Assembly: GCF_021043375.1 (NCBI RefSeq)
Contig: NZ_JAJNDV010000006.1
Coordinates: 62,001 to 126,000, forward strand
Direction: 5' to 3'
Source: Sphingomonas sp. IC-56
Lineage (GTDB): Bacteria > Pseudomonadota > Alphaproteobacteria > Sphingomonadales > Sphingomonadaceae
Length of the DNA: 64,000 nt
In this document: in pieces, positions 27,654 through 36,299 of the stretch
Layout: every line of letters starts with the position of its first letter
Position numbering within the stretch: the first letter of the stretch is position 1
Notes under the pieces: model-generated
What the model was told of the DNA's origin: nothing
The model's database searches: none
The model's input: the letters and a program-made list of their open reading frames with translations, nothing else
Program-made: the position numbers and the translations under genes

Positions 27654-28772
27654 TCAGCCTTGGGCGTTTCGCGCGGTGCCGGGCAGTGCCGGCAGCTCCA
27701 GGCGGGTCATGTTGCGGTTGCTTTCTTCACCCGGTGCGGCGTTGCCCTGGGGCCTGCCGTGCGGCGCGGTGATGTGCGGGCTGGTCTGCTTCTCGCCCGG
27801 GTCCTTCTGCAGCGCGCCTTCGGTCTTGCCGTCTGGCGCACGGTTGTTGACCGGCGGGTGGCTGCCCGGCTGGTCCCCGCCATGGTGCATGGTGGCACCC
27901 ATGCAGGTCTCGCCCGGACGGACGCACATCTGCACGACGCGGTCGAACAGGCCCGACTCCACTGCGGCAAAACGCATCACCGGCACCTTTTCGCTCGGCC
28001 TTTCGAGCTTGAGATACTCGTCGCGGCGCAGCTGCATGCCGCTGCCGCGCACGCCTGCGACCCAGCGGTCGAAGCCGGCATCGTCCAGCGAGTGCGTCTT
28101 GAAGTTCATGTAGGAGAAGCCGGCGCCCGAATAATTGGCGCTCATGCCGTCAAAGCTGCCGGTGCGGTTCAGCACTGCGTGGAGCTTCGTCTCCATGCCG
28201 GCCATGGTGTAGATCATGCCGGCCATTGCGGGCACGTAAAAGGTGTTCATCACCGACGACGAGGTCAGGCGAAAGCGGACCTGGCGGTTCGCCGGCACGA
28301 CCAGTTCGTTGACCGTGGCGATGCCCTGTTCGGGGTAGATGAACAGCCACTTCCAGTCGAGTGATACCACTTGCACCTCAAGCGGGCGCTGCTCGGCGGG
28401 AACCGCCTTGCCGGCCGCAATCCGGCCGAGCGGGCGGTATGGGTCCAGCGTGTGAGTCGCGACCCAGGTCAGCGCGCCCAGCGCGATGATGATCAGCAGC
28501 GGCGCGGACCAGATGATAAGCTCCAGGCCCGTCGAGTGGTCCCAATCGGGCAGATATTCGGCATCCTTGTTGGACGCGCGGTATTTCCAGGCGAACAGCA
28601 CCGTCAGGATCATCACCGGCACGATGATGAGCAGCATCAACCCGGTGGACCATAGGATAAGGTCCGCCTGCTGGCGTGCAACATCCCCGGCTGGGTTCAT
28701 GACCACGGTATCGCAGCCACCAAGGAGCGGAAGCGCCAGAAACGGCGTTAAGCGGAAAACTCGATACATCAC
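27654..28772 (-). CDS. cyoA: Cytochrome o ubiquinol oxidase subunit II, with a long C-terminal tail
   Basis: The 372-residue protein has a lipobox (LPLLGGC near 14-20), two membrane helices and a cupredoxin domain without the CuA cysteines, as expected in CyoA ([15 protein letters not shown] near 150, [18 protein letters not shown] near 178). E. coli CyoA has about 315 residues; here the last 80 or so are a polar, Pro/Gly/His-rich tail after [15 protein letters not shown]. Start is a GTG at 28772 with an ATG one codon on; neither has a clear ribosome site. First gene of the cyo operon, with a long palindrome upstream. Confidence 0.92.
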   Translation of the reverse strand: MMYRVFRLTPFLALPLLGGCDTVVMNPAGDVARQQADLILWSTGLMLLIIVPVMILTVLFAWKYRASNKDAEYLPDWDHSTGLELIIWSAPLLIIIALGALTWVATHTLDPYRPLGRIAAGKAVPAEQRPLEVQVVSLDWKWLFIYPEQGIATVNELVVPANRQVRFRLTSSSVMNTFYVPAMAGMIYTMAGMETKLHAVLNRTGSFDGMSANYSGAGFSYMNFKTHSLDDAGFDRWVAGVRGSGMQLRRDEYLKLERPSEKVPVMRFAAVESGLFDRVVQMCVRPGETCMGATMHHGGDQPGSHPPVNNRAPDGKTEGALQKDPGEKQTSPHITAPHGRPQGNAAPGEESNRNMTRLELPALPGTARNAQG

Positions 28773-28806
28773 GGGCGCGAGCTATGCCCGATTGTGCGGC
28801 TGCGAA

Positions 28807-28825
28807 ATAGGACAATTTGTCCTAT
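28807..28825. promoter_or_regulatory. Perfect 19-bp palindrome between cyoA and the MFS gene
   Basis: ATAGGACAA, one T, TTGTCCTAT: perfect nine-base arms around one central base. It lies 35 bases before the cyoA start and 66 before the MFS ATG, in a divergent promoter region of 118 bases. Such symmetry suggests a dimeric regulator's site. I do not recognise a known consensus; it is not FNR-like (TTGAT-N4-ATCAA). Confidence 0.6.
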
Positions 28826-28890
28826 CCCACCGCCCGCCCCCTCGCACTACAGCCCGTCCCAAAGGTTCGACATGTTGGAAAAAACAAATC

Positions 28891-30219
28891 ATGGCTGAGG
28901 CCGTCGCCCATTCCGCATCCCTAGAGCGTGATGCCCGCACCGTGAACACGCGCGGCCACCATGACGTGCACCCCGGTGAGATCGCCATCGGCGTGATCAT
29001 CGGCCGCACGTCGGAATTCTTCGACTTCTTTGTCTATGCGCTCGCGTCGGTGCTGGTGTTTCCGGCGCTGGTGTTCCCGTATCTGGACCCGCTGGGCGGC
29101 ACGATCCTGTCGTTCGCGCTCTTCCCGCTGGCCTTTATCGCCCGCCCGATCGGTTCGCAGATCTTCATGGCGGTGGACCGCAAGCATGGGCGCGGCACGA
29201 AGCTGACCATTTCCCTCTTCCTGCTCGGCACCTCCACCGTGGCGATCGCGTTCCTGCCCGGCTATGCGCAGGTCGGCACGGCCTCGGCGGTGCTGCTCGC
29301 CATTGGCCGCATCGGTCAGGGCCTTGCCTGGGGCGGCGCCTGGGACGGCCTTGCCTCGCTGCTGGCGCTGAACGCACCGCCCAAGCGTCGCGGCTGGTGG
29401 GCAATGGTGCCACAGCTTGGCGCACCGCTCGGCCTGCTGCTGGCTGCGGGCTTGTTCGCCTTCTTCCTCGGCACGCTCTCGCCTGAGGACTTCCTGTCCT
29501 GGGGCTGGCGCTACCCCTTCTTCGTCGCCTTCGCCGTGAACGTGGTGGCACTGTTCGCTCGCCTGCGCATCGTGGTGACGCCGGAATATACCGAACTGTT
29601 CAAGAGCCGCGAGCTGACCCCCTCGCCCGTCGGGGCAACGCTGAAGGCGCAGTGGCGCAACATCATCATCGGTGCGTTCGCCCCGCTCGCCAGCTTCGCG
29701 CTGTTCCACATGATCACCGTGTTCCCGCTTTCCTGGGTGGCGGTATTCACCGGCGAAAGCATCACGCGCTTCCTGCTGATCGAGATGGTTGGTGCTGTCG
29801 TCGGCGTGCTGGCGATCATCGCATCGGGCCTGCTTGCCGACCGGATCGGCCGCCGCTCGCTGCTCGGCTACACCGCTGCCGCCATCGCGGTGTTCTCCGG
29901 CTTCGCGCCGCAGCTGCTGAACGGTGGACAGGTCGGTGAGACGCTGTTCATGGTCGGCGGCTTCGTGCTGCTCGGCCTGTCGTTCGGCCAATCCTCGGGT
30001 GCCGTGACCAGCAACTTCCCCAAGCGCGCGCGCTACACCGGCGCGGCCTTGACGTCGGACCTGGCCTGGCTTTTCGGCGCCGGCTTCGCTCCGCTGGCCG
30101 CGTTGCTACTTGCCCAGCATTTTGGGCTGATCGCGGCCGGTGCCTATCTGCTGTCCGGCGCAATTGCGACGCTGATCGCGCTGGGCCTCAACAAGGAACT
30201 GGCCCGCCGGCTCGACTGA
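28891..30219 (+). CDS. MFS transporter, metabolite:H+ symporter type
   Basis: The 442-residue protein has about twelve membrane helices. It has the metabolite:H+ symporter family features: GVIIGRTSEFFDFFVYALAS near 33, the loop RPIGSQIFMAVDRKHGRGTKL near 81, GRIGQGLAWGGAWDG near 138, and the second loop LLADRIGRRSLLG near 311. The substrate cannot be read from sequence; relatives carry dicarboxylates, osmolytes or aromatic acids. ATG 28891 was chosen; the frame extends upstream but into cyoA. It is divergent from the cyo operon and shares its palindromic intergenic region, so it may be co-regulated. A strong terminator follows. Confidence 0.88.
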   Translation: MAEAVAHSASLERDARTVNTRGHHDVHPGEIAIGVIIGRTSEFFDFFVYALASVLVFPALVFPYLDPLGGTILSFALFPLAFIARPIGSQIFMAVDRKHGRGTKLTISLFLLGTSTVAIAFLPGYAQVGTASAVLLAIGRIGQGLAWGGAWDGLASLLALNAPPKRRGWWAMVPQLGAPLGLLLAAGLFAFFLGTLSPEDFLSWGWRYPFFVAFAVNVVALFARLRIVVTPEYTELFKSRELTPSPVGATLKAQWRNIIIGAFAPLASFALFHMITVFPLSWVAVFTGESITRFLLIEMVGAVVGVLAIIASGLLADRIGRRSLLGYTAAAIAVFSGFAPQLLNGGQVGETLFMVGGFVLLGLSFGQSSGAVTSNFPKRARYTGAALTSDLAWLFGAGFAPLAALLLAQHFGLIAAGAYLLSGAIATLIALGLNKELARRLD

Positions 30220-30246
30220 CGCCGCACCTTCCTTTCCACACTCTCT

Positions 30247-30283
30247 AAAAGGGCCGGAGACCGCGGGGTTTCCGGCCCTTTTT
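30247..30283 (+). terminator. Rho-independent terminator of the MFS gene
   Basis: AAAGGGCCGGA (30248-30258) pairs with TCCGGCCCTTT (30271-30281) and a T-run follows (30279-30283). It lies 28 bases past the MFS stop. The A-run before the stem gives it some bidirectional potential. Confidence 0.85.
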
Positions 30284-30360
30284 GCTGCGCCCTGTCGTCC
30301 ACAGCTTTGGTGGCGCGAGCGTCTGGACATCGGCTGCGCGCGGCCCCTATCGCTCGCGCC

Positions 30361-30561
30361 ATGGGTATTATTGCAACGATCATGAACACGACCACCGGCG
30401 CGCCGATTCAGAAGATGAGCTTTGGCCGCATGCCCAAGCCTTGGGCGTCCTTCAACCTCGAGACCGGCGAGCTGGTAAAGGCCGACCGCGTCGAAGTCGG
30501 CAAGCCGGCACCGGGGAAGGTGGTGACCCCGGTGTTCGTCTGGGTCACGCCCAAGGCGTAA
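30361..30561 (+). CDS. Small protein of unknown function
   Basis: 66 residues from ATG 30361 (a frame open to 30307 has no better start). It is compact and mostly beta-like (GAPIQKMSFGRMPKPWASFNLETGELVKADRVEVGKP with a VFVWVTPKA end), with no signal or membrane segment. It stands alone between a terminator and an inverted repeat. I do not recognise it. The in-frame codon use is like that of its neighbours, which argues for a real gene. Confidence 0.5.
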   Translation: MGIIATIMNTTTGAPIQKMSFGRMPKPWASFNLETGELVKADRVEVGKPAPGKVVTPVFVWVTPKA

Positions 30562-30581
30562 TCCACGCCCTTCCACCCAAC

Positions 30582-30685
30582 ATGTTCCCCGGCGGAGGCC
30601 GGGGCCCAGCTGCAACAAATTCGGAAACGACACCACGCCGTCGCCAATCCGGTGCAACTGGGCCCCGGCCTCCGCCGGGAAACAT
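30582..30685. repeat. Long palindromic repeat, copy 1
   Basis: Two 33-base arms (30582-30614 and 30653-30685) are nearly perfect reverse complements around a 38-base spacer. The arms hold the core CCCCGGCGGAGGCCGGGGCC. It lies between two genes that converge. A second copy with the same core is at 50949-51050. Confidence 0.85.
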
Positions 30686-30701
30686 AGCGTTTAGAGCTAA
30701 C

Positions 30702-32357
30702 TCACTTCTTCGACGAACCCGGCACAGGCCGCAGCTTCCGAAACTCGGACCCAACCTTCCAGGCCGGCCATTTCCCGGACCCGGCAAGCTCCCCGCCAAT
30801 CGCCCCAACGAGCGCGATGTCCTGCAACGCCCCGTCCAGCTTCCAGTCAGGGCTCCATGCATCACACGCCTGGTGATAGCACGACCCAGTATAGGCATCG
30901 ATCCACGCCTGCCCCGCAGCCACGCCGCCCTGCTTCAGGTCCGACGCCCCGGCAATGCCCATGATCAGCAGCACCGGCACGCCGCGCTTGGCAAACGAGA
31001 AATGGTCGGCGCGATAGAACAACCCGCGCTCGGGCAGCCCCTCGGGCGTAACCCGCCGCCCCTGGCCCGCAGCCACGCGCCCCATGTCGTCTTCCAGCGT
31101 GTTCTGCCCCTTGCCAACCAGCACCACATCGTTCGCGAAGCCGCCGGTCTGGAGGATGTCCAGCGTCAGATTGGCCACGGTCTTGTTCATGGGGAAGACT
31201 GGATTGGCGGCGTAATATTCCGACCCGAGCAGACCGCGCTCTTCGGCGGTCCATGCCGCGAACACCACGCTACGCGCCGGCGGCGGCCCTGCCTTCATGC
31301 CCCGCGCAATCTCCAGCAGCCCGGCGATGCCGAGCGCATCATCATTGGCGCCGGCACGATACACGCGGCCCTGCGCGTCCGGTTTGCCCTTGCCATAGGC
31401 GTCCCAATGCCCGCCGAACATCACCACTTCGTCGGCGCGGCTGGTGCCCGGGATCCGAGCCAGCACGTTGTGGCTGGTGACCACCTCCTGCGTCACCGGC
31501 ACCTCGGCCTGGAAGCGCACGCCCTTGAGCTCCACCGGCCGGAAACCCGGCGACCGCGCCGCGACCTTCATCGCGTCCAGATCCAGCGAAGCGGAAGCAA
31601 ACAGCCGCTTTGCCGCGGCTTCGGCCAGCCAGCCCTGCAGCCGCACGCTGGTGATGTCTTCGGGTTTGCGGACGATGTCGTAGTTCTCGCCGCCCGGGCT
31701 CACCACCACGTTCCAGCCATAGCCTACGCCCGCCGTGTCATGCACGATCAGCGCGCCCACCGCGCCCTGCCGCGCGGCTTCCTCGAACTTGTAGGTCCAG
31801 CGGCCATAATAGGTCATCGTCCGGTCGCCGAACTTGCCCGCTGCGGGCTCACCCGGCTTGGCGTAGAAGTCGGGATCGTTGATCAGGAACACGACGACCT
31901 TGCCGCGTACGTCGGTATTCTTGAAATCGTCCCAGCCCCGTTCGGGCGCGTTGACACCATAGCCGACGAACACCACCGGCGCATCGATCCGCGCCACCTC
32001 GTCGGGGCGGATCGTCGAGACATACAGGTCCTGCCCCGTGACCACCGGCATGGAGCCTTTCGGTCCCTGAAACGCCATGCGCGTGGCCGCTCCCAATCGG
32101 GTATGCAGCAACGGCACCGGTTGCACCCATTGGCCATTCGGCCCGGCCGGCTCCAGCCCCAGCGCCTTGAAGCGGTCCACCAGATACGCAACCGTCTTGG
32201 TCTCGCCCGCGGTACCTGGCGCCCGCCCCTCGAACGCGTCGGACGCCAGCGTCTGTACCGTCTCGGTGATCCGTCCAGCCGCGCCGCTGTCCTGCGCGGA
32301 TGCGGGGGAAGCGAAAGCGGCGAACGCTGCGCCGAGCAGCAGGGTGCGGATCTTCAT
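30702..32357 (-). CDS. Secreted M28 family zinc metallopeptidase
   Basis: The 551-residue protein has a Sec signal peptide (LLLGAAFAAFASPASA near 5-20). Start ATG 32357 was chosen for the signal; an upstream extension of 12 codons has none. A PA-type insert domain covers about residues 130-260. The metal-binding set follows: HWDAYGKG near 303, GANDDALG near 322, TAEERGLLGSEY near 357 (catalytic Glu pair) and CYHQACD near 492. These match M28 aminopeptidases. It probably trims N-terminal residues in the periplasm or outside. It stands alone, convergent with a small unknown gene and divergent from the polysaccharide locus. Confidence 0.88.
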   Translation of the reverse strand: MKIRTLLLGAAFAAFASPASAQDSGAAGRITETVQTLASDAFEGRAPGTAGETKTVAYLVDRFKALGLEPAGPNGQWVQPVPLLHTRLGAATRMAFQGPKGSMPVVTGQDLYVSTIRPDEVARIDAPVVFVGYGVNAPERGWDDFKNTDVRGKVVVFLINDPDFYAKPGEPAAGKFGDRTMTYYGRWTYKFEEAARQGAVGALIVHDTAGVGYGWNVVVSPGGENYDIVRKPEDITSVRLQGWLAEAAAKRLFASASLDLDAMKVAARSPGFRPVELKGVRFQAEVPVTQEVVTSHNVLARIPGTSRADEVVMFGGHWDAYGKGKPDAQGRVYRAGANDDALGIAGLLEIARGMKAGPPPARSVVFAAWTAEERGLLGSEYYAANPVFPMNKTVANLTLDILQTGGFANDVVLVGKGQNTLEDDMGRVAAGQGRRVTPEGLPERGLFYRADHFSFAKRGVPVLLIMGIAGASDLKQGGVAAGQAWIDAYTGSCYHQACDAWSPDWKLDGALQDIALVGAIGGELAGSGKWPAWKVGSEFRKLRPVPGSSKK

Positions 32358-32441
32358 GAAGCGCAGGCTATGGCCGCACGGGCGCAGGAACAAGCCCGCA
32401 GCTTAGGCTTCTGCTAACTGCCCCCGCGCTAGGACATCGCC

Positions 32442-33575
32442 ATGCAGTTCACCGCCTGGCTCCTGCTCCTCCTCCCCGTCGCGGTGTTCCTCGGCTATCC
32501 CGCGCTGGTAATCGCCGTCGCGGCGCTGCGCCCGCGCCGAGCAATCGCTGCCCTTCAGGCGCCGCCCTCCGCCACCATCCTGATCTGCGCACACAACGAA
32601 GCCGCCACCATCGCCGAAAAGCTCGCCTCGGTACGCGCCGCCACCGCAAACTGGTCGGGCCAGATTGAGCTGCTCGTCGCCGACGATGGCTCCGCCGACG
32701 ATACCGCCGCGCTCGCCGAACAGGCGGGCGCCCGCGTCCTCCGCCTCCCGCGCGGCGGCAAGGCTGCCGCGCTCAACCAGGCAATCCCTCAGTGCCGCGG
32801 CGACGTGCTGGTGATGACCGACGCCGACCCCTTGTTCGACGCAGAAACGCTTCCCGCCCTGCTCGCCCCCTTTTCCGACCCGCGCATCGGCGCCGTCGCC
32901 GGTCGAGTGGAGACGCTCTCCACCAAACCGGGCCGCTTCGCCACGTCCGATCGCTGGTTCCGCCGCTACGAGTCCGCATTGCGCAGTGCCGAGGACACGC
33001 TGTTCGGCTGCGTCTCCGCCGATGGCGGGGTCTACGCCATCCGCCGGAGCCTCGCCCCCCATGTCCCTGCCGACGTGACCGACGACTTCTTCATCAGCAC
33101 CGCCGCGGTCGCGGCAGGATACCGCATCGCGTTCGCCGACCAGGCGCGCGTCTGGGAGCACAGCATCCCCGGCGGCCGCCAGCAATTCCGCCGCCGGATC
33201 CGCATCACCGTGCGGGGCCTGACCGCGCTGTGGCGCCGCCGCGCGCTGATGAACCCGCTGCGCACCGGCTGGTATGCGCCTGCCCTGCTGTTCCACAAGG
33301 TCGCCCGCCGCTTGGCGCCGCTCACCCTGCTGCCGCTCTGGTTGGTCAGCGGCATCCTGGCGGCACAGGGCGGTCGCTGGTGGGCGCTGGTCGCCGCCGG
33401 CATCACGGCCGCCGTGCTGATCGCCATTGCCGGTGCGGCGGGCATGCGCCTGCGCGGCCCCCTGAAGCTCGTCCACGGCGTCATGCTGCACCTCGCCGGC
33501 CTGGCGCTCGGCACCTTGTTCTTCGCCGCCGGCCGCCGCTACGCGCAGTGGACGCCCCAAAGGCAGGGGGCGTGA
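32442..33575 (+). CDS. Membrane-bound glycosyltransferase family 2
   Basis: The 377-residue protein begins with a hydrophobic helix (LLLLLPVAVFLGYPALVI). The GT2 catalytic core shows Asp in VADDGSADDT near 86, the DAD metal site in MTDADPLF near 127, and TDDFFI plus a QFRRRIRI motif like the QxxRW of processive synthases. Three or four C-terminal helices follow. The nucleotide-sugar donor cannot be assigned. The gene overlaps the next one (GTGA), which encodes an exported protein, so the two may act on the same polymer. It marks the left end of the polysaccharide locus. Confidence 0.85.
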   Translation: MQFTAWLLLLLPVAVFLGYPALVIAVAALRPRRAIAALQAPPSATILICAHNEAATIAEKLASVRAATANWSGQIELLVADDGSADDTAALAEQAGARVLRLPRGGKAAALNQAIPQCRGDVLVMTDADPLFDAETLPALLAPFSDPRIGAVAGRVETLSTKPGRFATSDRWFRRYESALRSAEDTLFGCVSADGGVYAIRRSLAPHVPADVTDDFFISTAAVAAGYRIAFADQARVWEHSIPGGRQQFRRRIRITVRGLTALWRRRALMNPLRTGWYAPALLFHKVARRLAPLTLLPLWLVSGILAAQGGRWWALVAAGITAAVLIAIAGAAGMRLRGPLKLVHGVMLHLAGLALGTLFFAAGRRYAQWTPQRQGA

Positions 33576-34300
33576 AGCGCGCGCTCGCCGCGGTCGTGGT
33601 GGTGGGCCTCGCGGCGGGAGCGGCCACCCTGGCCCGCTCGCAGGCGCAGCCCCAGCGCGGCAGCTTCGCAGATAATTTCGACGCCGGCCTCTGCGTCGGC
33701 AGTTGCGGCGGTCCCTGGGCGATCAAACAGGAAGTTCGCGGCACGGTCCGCACCGCTCCCGCGCCGGGCCGCCCCGGCCAGGCACTGCTCGCCCGCGCCG
33801 CACCCAAGTCCGGGGGCGTCGCCAAGGCCGACGTGGTCGCCCGCCTCACGCCGCTTTCCGCCGGCACTCGCATGACGATTGCCTTCGATCTGCGCGTCCC
33901 CACGGGCACGCCGCTCGACTCGCTCCAACTCGTCGACCTGGAATGCGCCAGCTGCGGCGAAGGCGGTAATCCCGGCATCCGCCTTTACTTGCGCAGAGGC
34001 CGCCTGCGCATCGACCGCTCAAAGATCGGGATCCAGCACGCCTGGACCCGCGACGACGCACAGGCCCTCATCCACGACCGCTGGCACCGCATCGTGTGGC
34101 AGGTCCGCCTAGGCGCCGGGGACGACGGCCAGACCCGCGTCACGCTCGACGGCAACGAAGTCCTCGCCGCCCGCGGAGCCACGCTCGCCAGCCTTCCCCG
34201 CCTCGCGGTCGACCGCGTGCAAATCGGCATCACCGCCAACTCCAACCCCGTGCCCGCGACAGCCTGGTTCGACAATGTACGCGTAACCGTCAGCCGTTAG
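33572..34300 (+). CDS. Exported jelly-roll protein, possible glycan binding or lyase-like
   Basis: The 242-residue protein starts with GTG 33572, overlapping the glycosyltransferase stop as GTGA. It has an N-terminal signal or anchor (ALAAVVVVGLAAGAATL). The body is all-beta and reads like a concanavalin-type fold of the kind seen in heparin-lyase-I-related polysaccharide lyases (IAFDLRVPTGTPLDSLQLVDLE, DRWHRIVWQVRLG, VTLDGNEVLAARGATL, AWFDNVRVTVSR). Two cysteine pairs are present (CVGSCGG near 32 and CASCG near 130). No catalytic residue set is obvious, so it may only bind glycan. It sits in the same message as a polysaccharide synthase-like GT2. Confidence 0.65.
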   Translation: MKRALAAVVVVGLAAGAATLARSQAQPQRGSFADNFDAGLCVGSCGGPWAIKQEVRGTVRTAPAPGRPGQALLARAAPKSGGVAKADVVARLTPLSAGTRMTIAFDLRVPTGTPLDSLQLVDLECASCGEGGNPGIRLYLRRGRLRIDRSKIGIQHAWTRDDAQALIHDRWHRIVWQVRLGAGDDGQTRVTLDGNEVLAARGATLASLPRLAVDRVQIGITANSNPVPATAWFDNVRVTVSR

Positions 34301-34301
34301 C

Positions 34302-35018
34302 TCAGCAGGCGCCGTTGCCCTTGCGCACCGCCTCGACCGTCTTCACGAGCAACCCGATGTCCTGCTTCACCCCCAGCGAGCGGATATAGCGCACGTCCAG
34401 TTCGGCGCGTTCGTCAAAGTCGATATTCGCCCGCCCCGACACCTGCCATAGCCCGGTCAGCCCCGGCTTCACCGCCAGCCTCGGCAGATGCGCCATGCGA
34501 TAGGTCGTGGCCGAGAACGAGGTCGGCCGCGGCCCCACCAGCGCCATTTCACCGCGAACGACGTTCCACAGATTGGGCAGCTCATCCAGGCTGGTCTTGC
34601 GCAGGAACTTGCCCACCCGCGTCACCCGCGGATCGTCGGCCAGCTTGAAATCGGGCGAGTCCGCGGCATGCACGTTGTGGACCCGCAATGCCTCCTTCAG
34701 CGCCTCGGCCTCCACCACCATGGTGCGGAACTTGAACAGCCGGAACCGTTTCCCAAGATAGCCGGTGCGGTCCTGCACGAACAGCACCGGCCCGCCGTCG
34801 TCCAGCTTGATCGCCAGCGCGACGGCTAGAAACACCGGCAGGAACAGGATCGTCGCGATCAGCGCCAGCACCCCGTCGATCAGCGGCTTCAGCCAGCGCG
34901 CATAGGCGCCCCGCTTCACCTCCAGGTGCAGCGGCACGCCGCGCATGTCGCATTCGAAACGCACCCGGCGGGCCAGGTCGCTGCGGCGCTCCTGCTGCGG
35001 AGAAAGGCTGTCGGTCAT
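34302..35018 (-). CDS. Exopolysaccharide priming sugar-1-phosphate transferase
   Basis: The 238-residue protein has one N-terminal helix region ([26 protein letters not shown] near 36-62) followed by the catalytic domain of the bacterial sugar transferase family (PF02397). Signatures: FKFRTM near 95, [25 protein letters not shown] near 128, and [10 protein letters not shown] near 187. Such enzymes load the first sugar phosphate onto undecaprenyl phosphate, starting the repeat unit. It lacks the extra four-helix N-terminus of WcaJ types, so the single-domain form fits PglC-like or ExoY-like. It ends one base past the convergent exported protein gene. Confidence 0.88.
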   Translation of the reverse strand: MTDSLSPQQERRSDLARRVRFECDMRGVPLHLEVKRGAYARWLKPLIDGVLALIATILFLPVFLAVALAIKLDDGGPVLFVQDRTGYLGKRFRLFKFRTMVVEAEALKEALRVHNVHAADSPDFKLADDPRVTRVGKFLRKTSLDELPNLWNVVRGEMALVGPRPTSFSATTYRMAHLPRLAVKPGLTGLWQVSGRANIDFDERAELDVRYIRSLGVKQDIGLLVKTVEAVRKGNGAC

Positions 35019-35084
35019 ACGCGACTCACATGCTGCACTCGGCCCATGCTCTTGCGGCCTGATCGCGCGAAAAGCTGCTTAATT

Positions 35085-35097
35085 GATGGTTACCATC
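35085..35097. promoter_or_regulatory. Perfect 13-bp palindrome in the polysaccharide locus
   Basis: GATGGT, T, ACCATC is perfectly symmetric. It lies 67 bases before the sugar transferase start and just past the deacetylase stop, in an 81-base gap. On the leftward strand it is followed by an AT-rich AATTAAG. It may be an operator or a weak 3' hairpin. Confidence 0.35.
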
Positions 35098-35099
35098 GC

Positions 35100-36299
35100 T
35101 CAGTCGAACCGCTGTCCCAAAGCGGCACGGAGCGCAAACACCACCCGCCGCGTCAGGTTCATGGGTGCCACCACCAGATACCAGTAATGATTACCCTGCA
35201 TCAGCCGCACCGATGCGCGCAGGTGCAGCGCCTCGGCCGCCAGCCAGCGGAACCCCATCGCCCGATCGCCGACATGGATGCGCGACAGCGTGTCGACGGG
35301 CTCCTTGGAAGTATTGCGGCGCTTGCCCCCGGTCGTGGCGAGATAGCCCAGTTCGGCAGCAATCGCCTGCCCCCGAGAGCAACGCTTGTTCTCCGGCCAG
35401 CAAAAGATCTGCGGCTCGATACCCAGTCGCTCGCTAAATGCGGTGCGGCACGCCGACAGATCCCGCTCGATCCGCGCGGCAAGCTCCGCCTCGCTCTCGC
35501 GCCGTTCGCCCAGCCACGCCCGCTCCGCCAGCGCCAAGCCCGAAGCCGGGATCGCGCTGCCCAGCGGCACGGCAGCAGGCACCGTCATCCGGAACCAGTC
35601 ATGCTTTGGCCCAGGCGTCGCATGCCATTGAAGCCAGGCATGGCGCCGCCAGTTGTTAGCATCCAACGTACCCACCACGGCTTCCGACACCGGCACCCGC
35701 GCATGCGCCACGCCGTGCGGCTCGACCTCGAACCCCGCCTTAGCCTCCAACGCGGCCAACTCTGGCCAGCGCATATAGCCTTCGGGTGGGCCGCCAGTCC
35801 TCACCGCATCCCCCTGCTCGATAAAATCGAGCGAAGCGAAAAACGTCGCCGCAAAGCCATGCGCCCGCAGCAGCGGCGCAGCATAGAGATGATTGTCGAG
35901 ATACCCGTCGTCGAAGTGCAGCGCCACGCTACCCCGCGGCACCTCCAACCCTGCTCGGCGCCGCGCGACCAGCGCCCGGCTGCCCACCACATGCACCCCC
36001 ATTGCGCGCAGCGTGCGCAAATGCCGCGCAAAAGTGTCGGGATGTACCGCAATCTCGCGCGACCAGGGCAGCCAACCCGGCGCCGGGCTCACCGAATGAT
36101 AGGTCAGGATCGCCACGCCGGGCGGGGCGATCATCCAGCGGTGACCGATCGCCGCCGCCACGCCCACGGCTCCTACCGCCACCGCTACCCCAGCAGCGGC
36201 GGGCAGCAACATCAGCCCACCCAGTCCGACCACGCCGCCTGCGGCAAGCGTCGCCAGCCAGCGCACCACCCGCGCCCGCCGCTCCGCCTTGCGCGTCAC
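35100..36299 (-). CDS. Polysaccharide deacetylase family protein
   Basis: The 399-residue protein has one or two N-terminal helices, then a NodB-like domain. Motif 1 is HFDDGY near 130 (usual form TFDDG), and motif 2 is HGVAH near 195, the His-x3-His metal pair. The C-terminal half contains a cysteine pair (FCWPENKRCSR near 290) and a YLATTGGKRRN block. Such enzymes remove N- or O-acetyl groups from amino-sugar polymers in the periplasm. It overlaps the upstream acyltransferase-like gene by ATGA and precedes the priming transferase, so it probably edits this polysaccharide. The missing Thr in motif 1 may affect activity. Confidence 0.82.
   Translation of the reverse strand: MTRKAERRARVVRWLATLAAGGVVGLGGLMLLPAAAGVAVAVGAVGVAAAIGHRWMIAPPGVAILTYHSVSPAPGWLPWSREIAVHPDTFARHLRTLRAMGVHVVGSRALVARRRAGLEVPRGSVALHFDDGYLDNHLYAAPLLRAHGFAATFFASLDFIEQGDAVRTGGPPEGYMRWPELAALEAKAGFEVEPHGVAHARVPVSEAVVGTLDANNWRRHAWLQWHATPGPKHDWFRMTVPAAVPLGSAIPASGLALAERAWLGERRESEAELAARIERDLSACRTAFSERLGIEPQIFCWPENKRCSRGQAIAAELGYLATTGGKRRNTSKEPVDTLSRIHVGDRAMGFRWLAAEALHLRASVRLMQGNHYWYLVVAPMNLTRRVVFALRAALGQRFD

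Noticed and set aside
32384..32420. GGAAC at 32391 before the GT2 gene as another EcfG site.
   Set aside because: No CGTT or GGTT follows at 16-17 bases.
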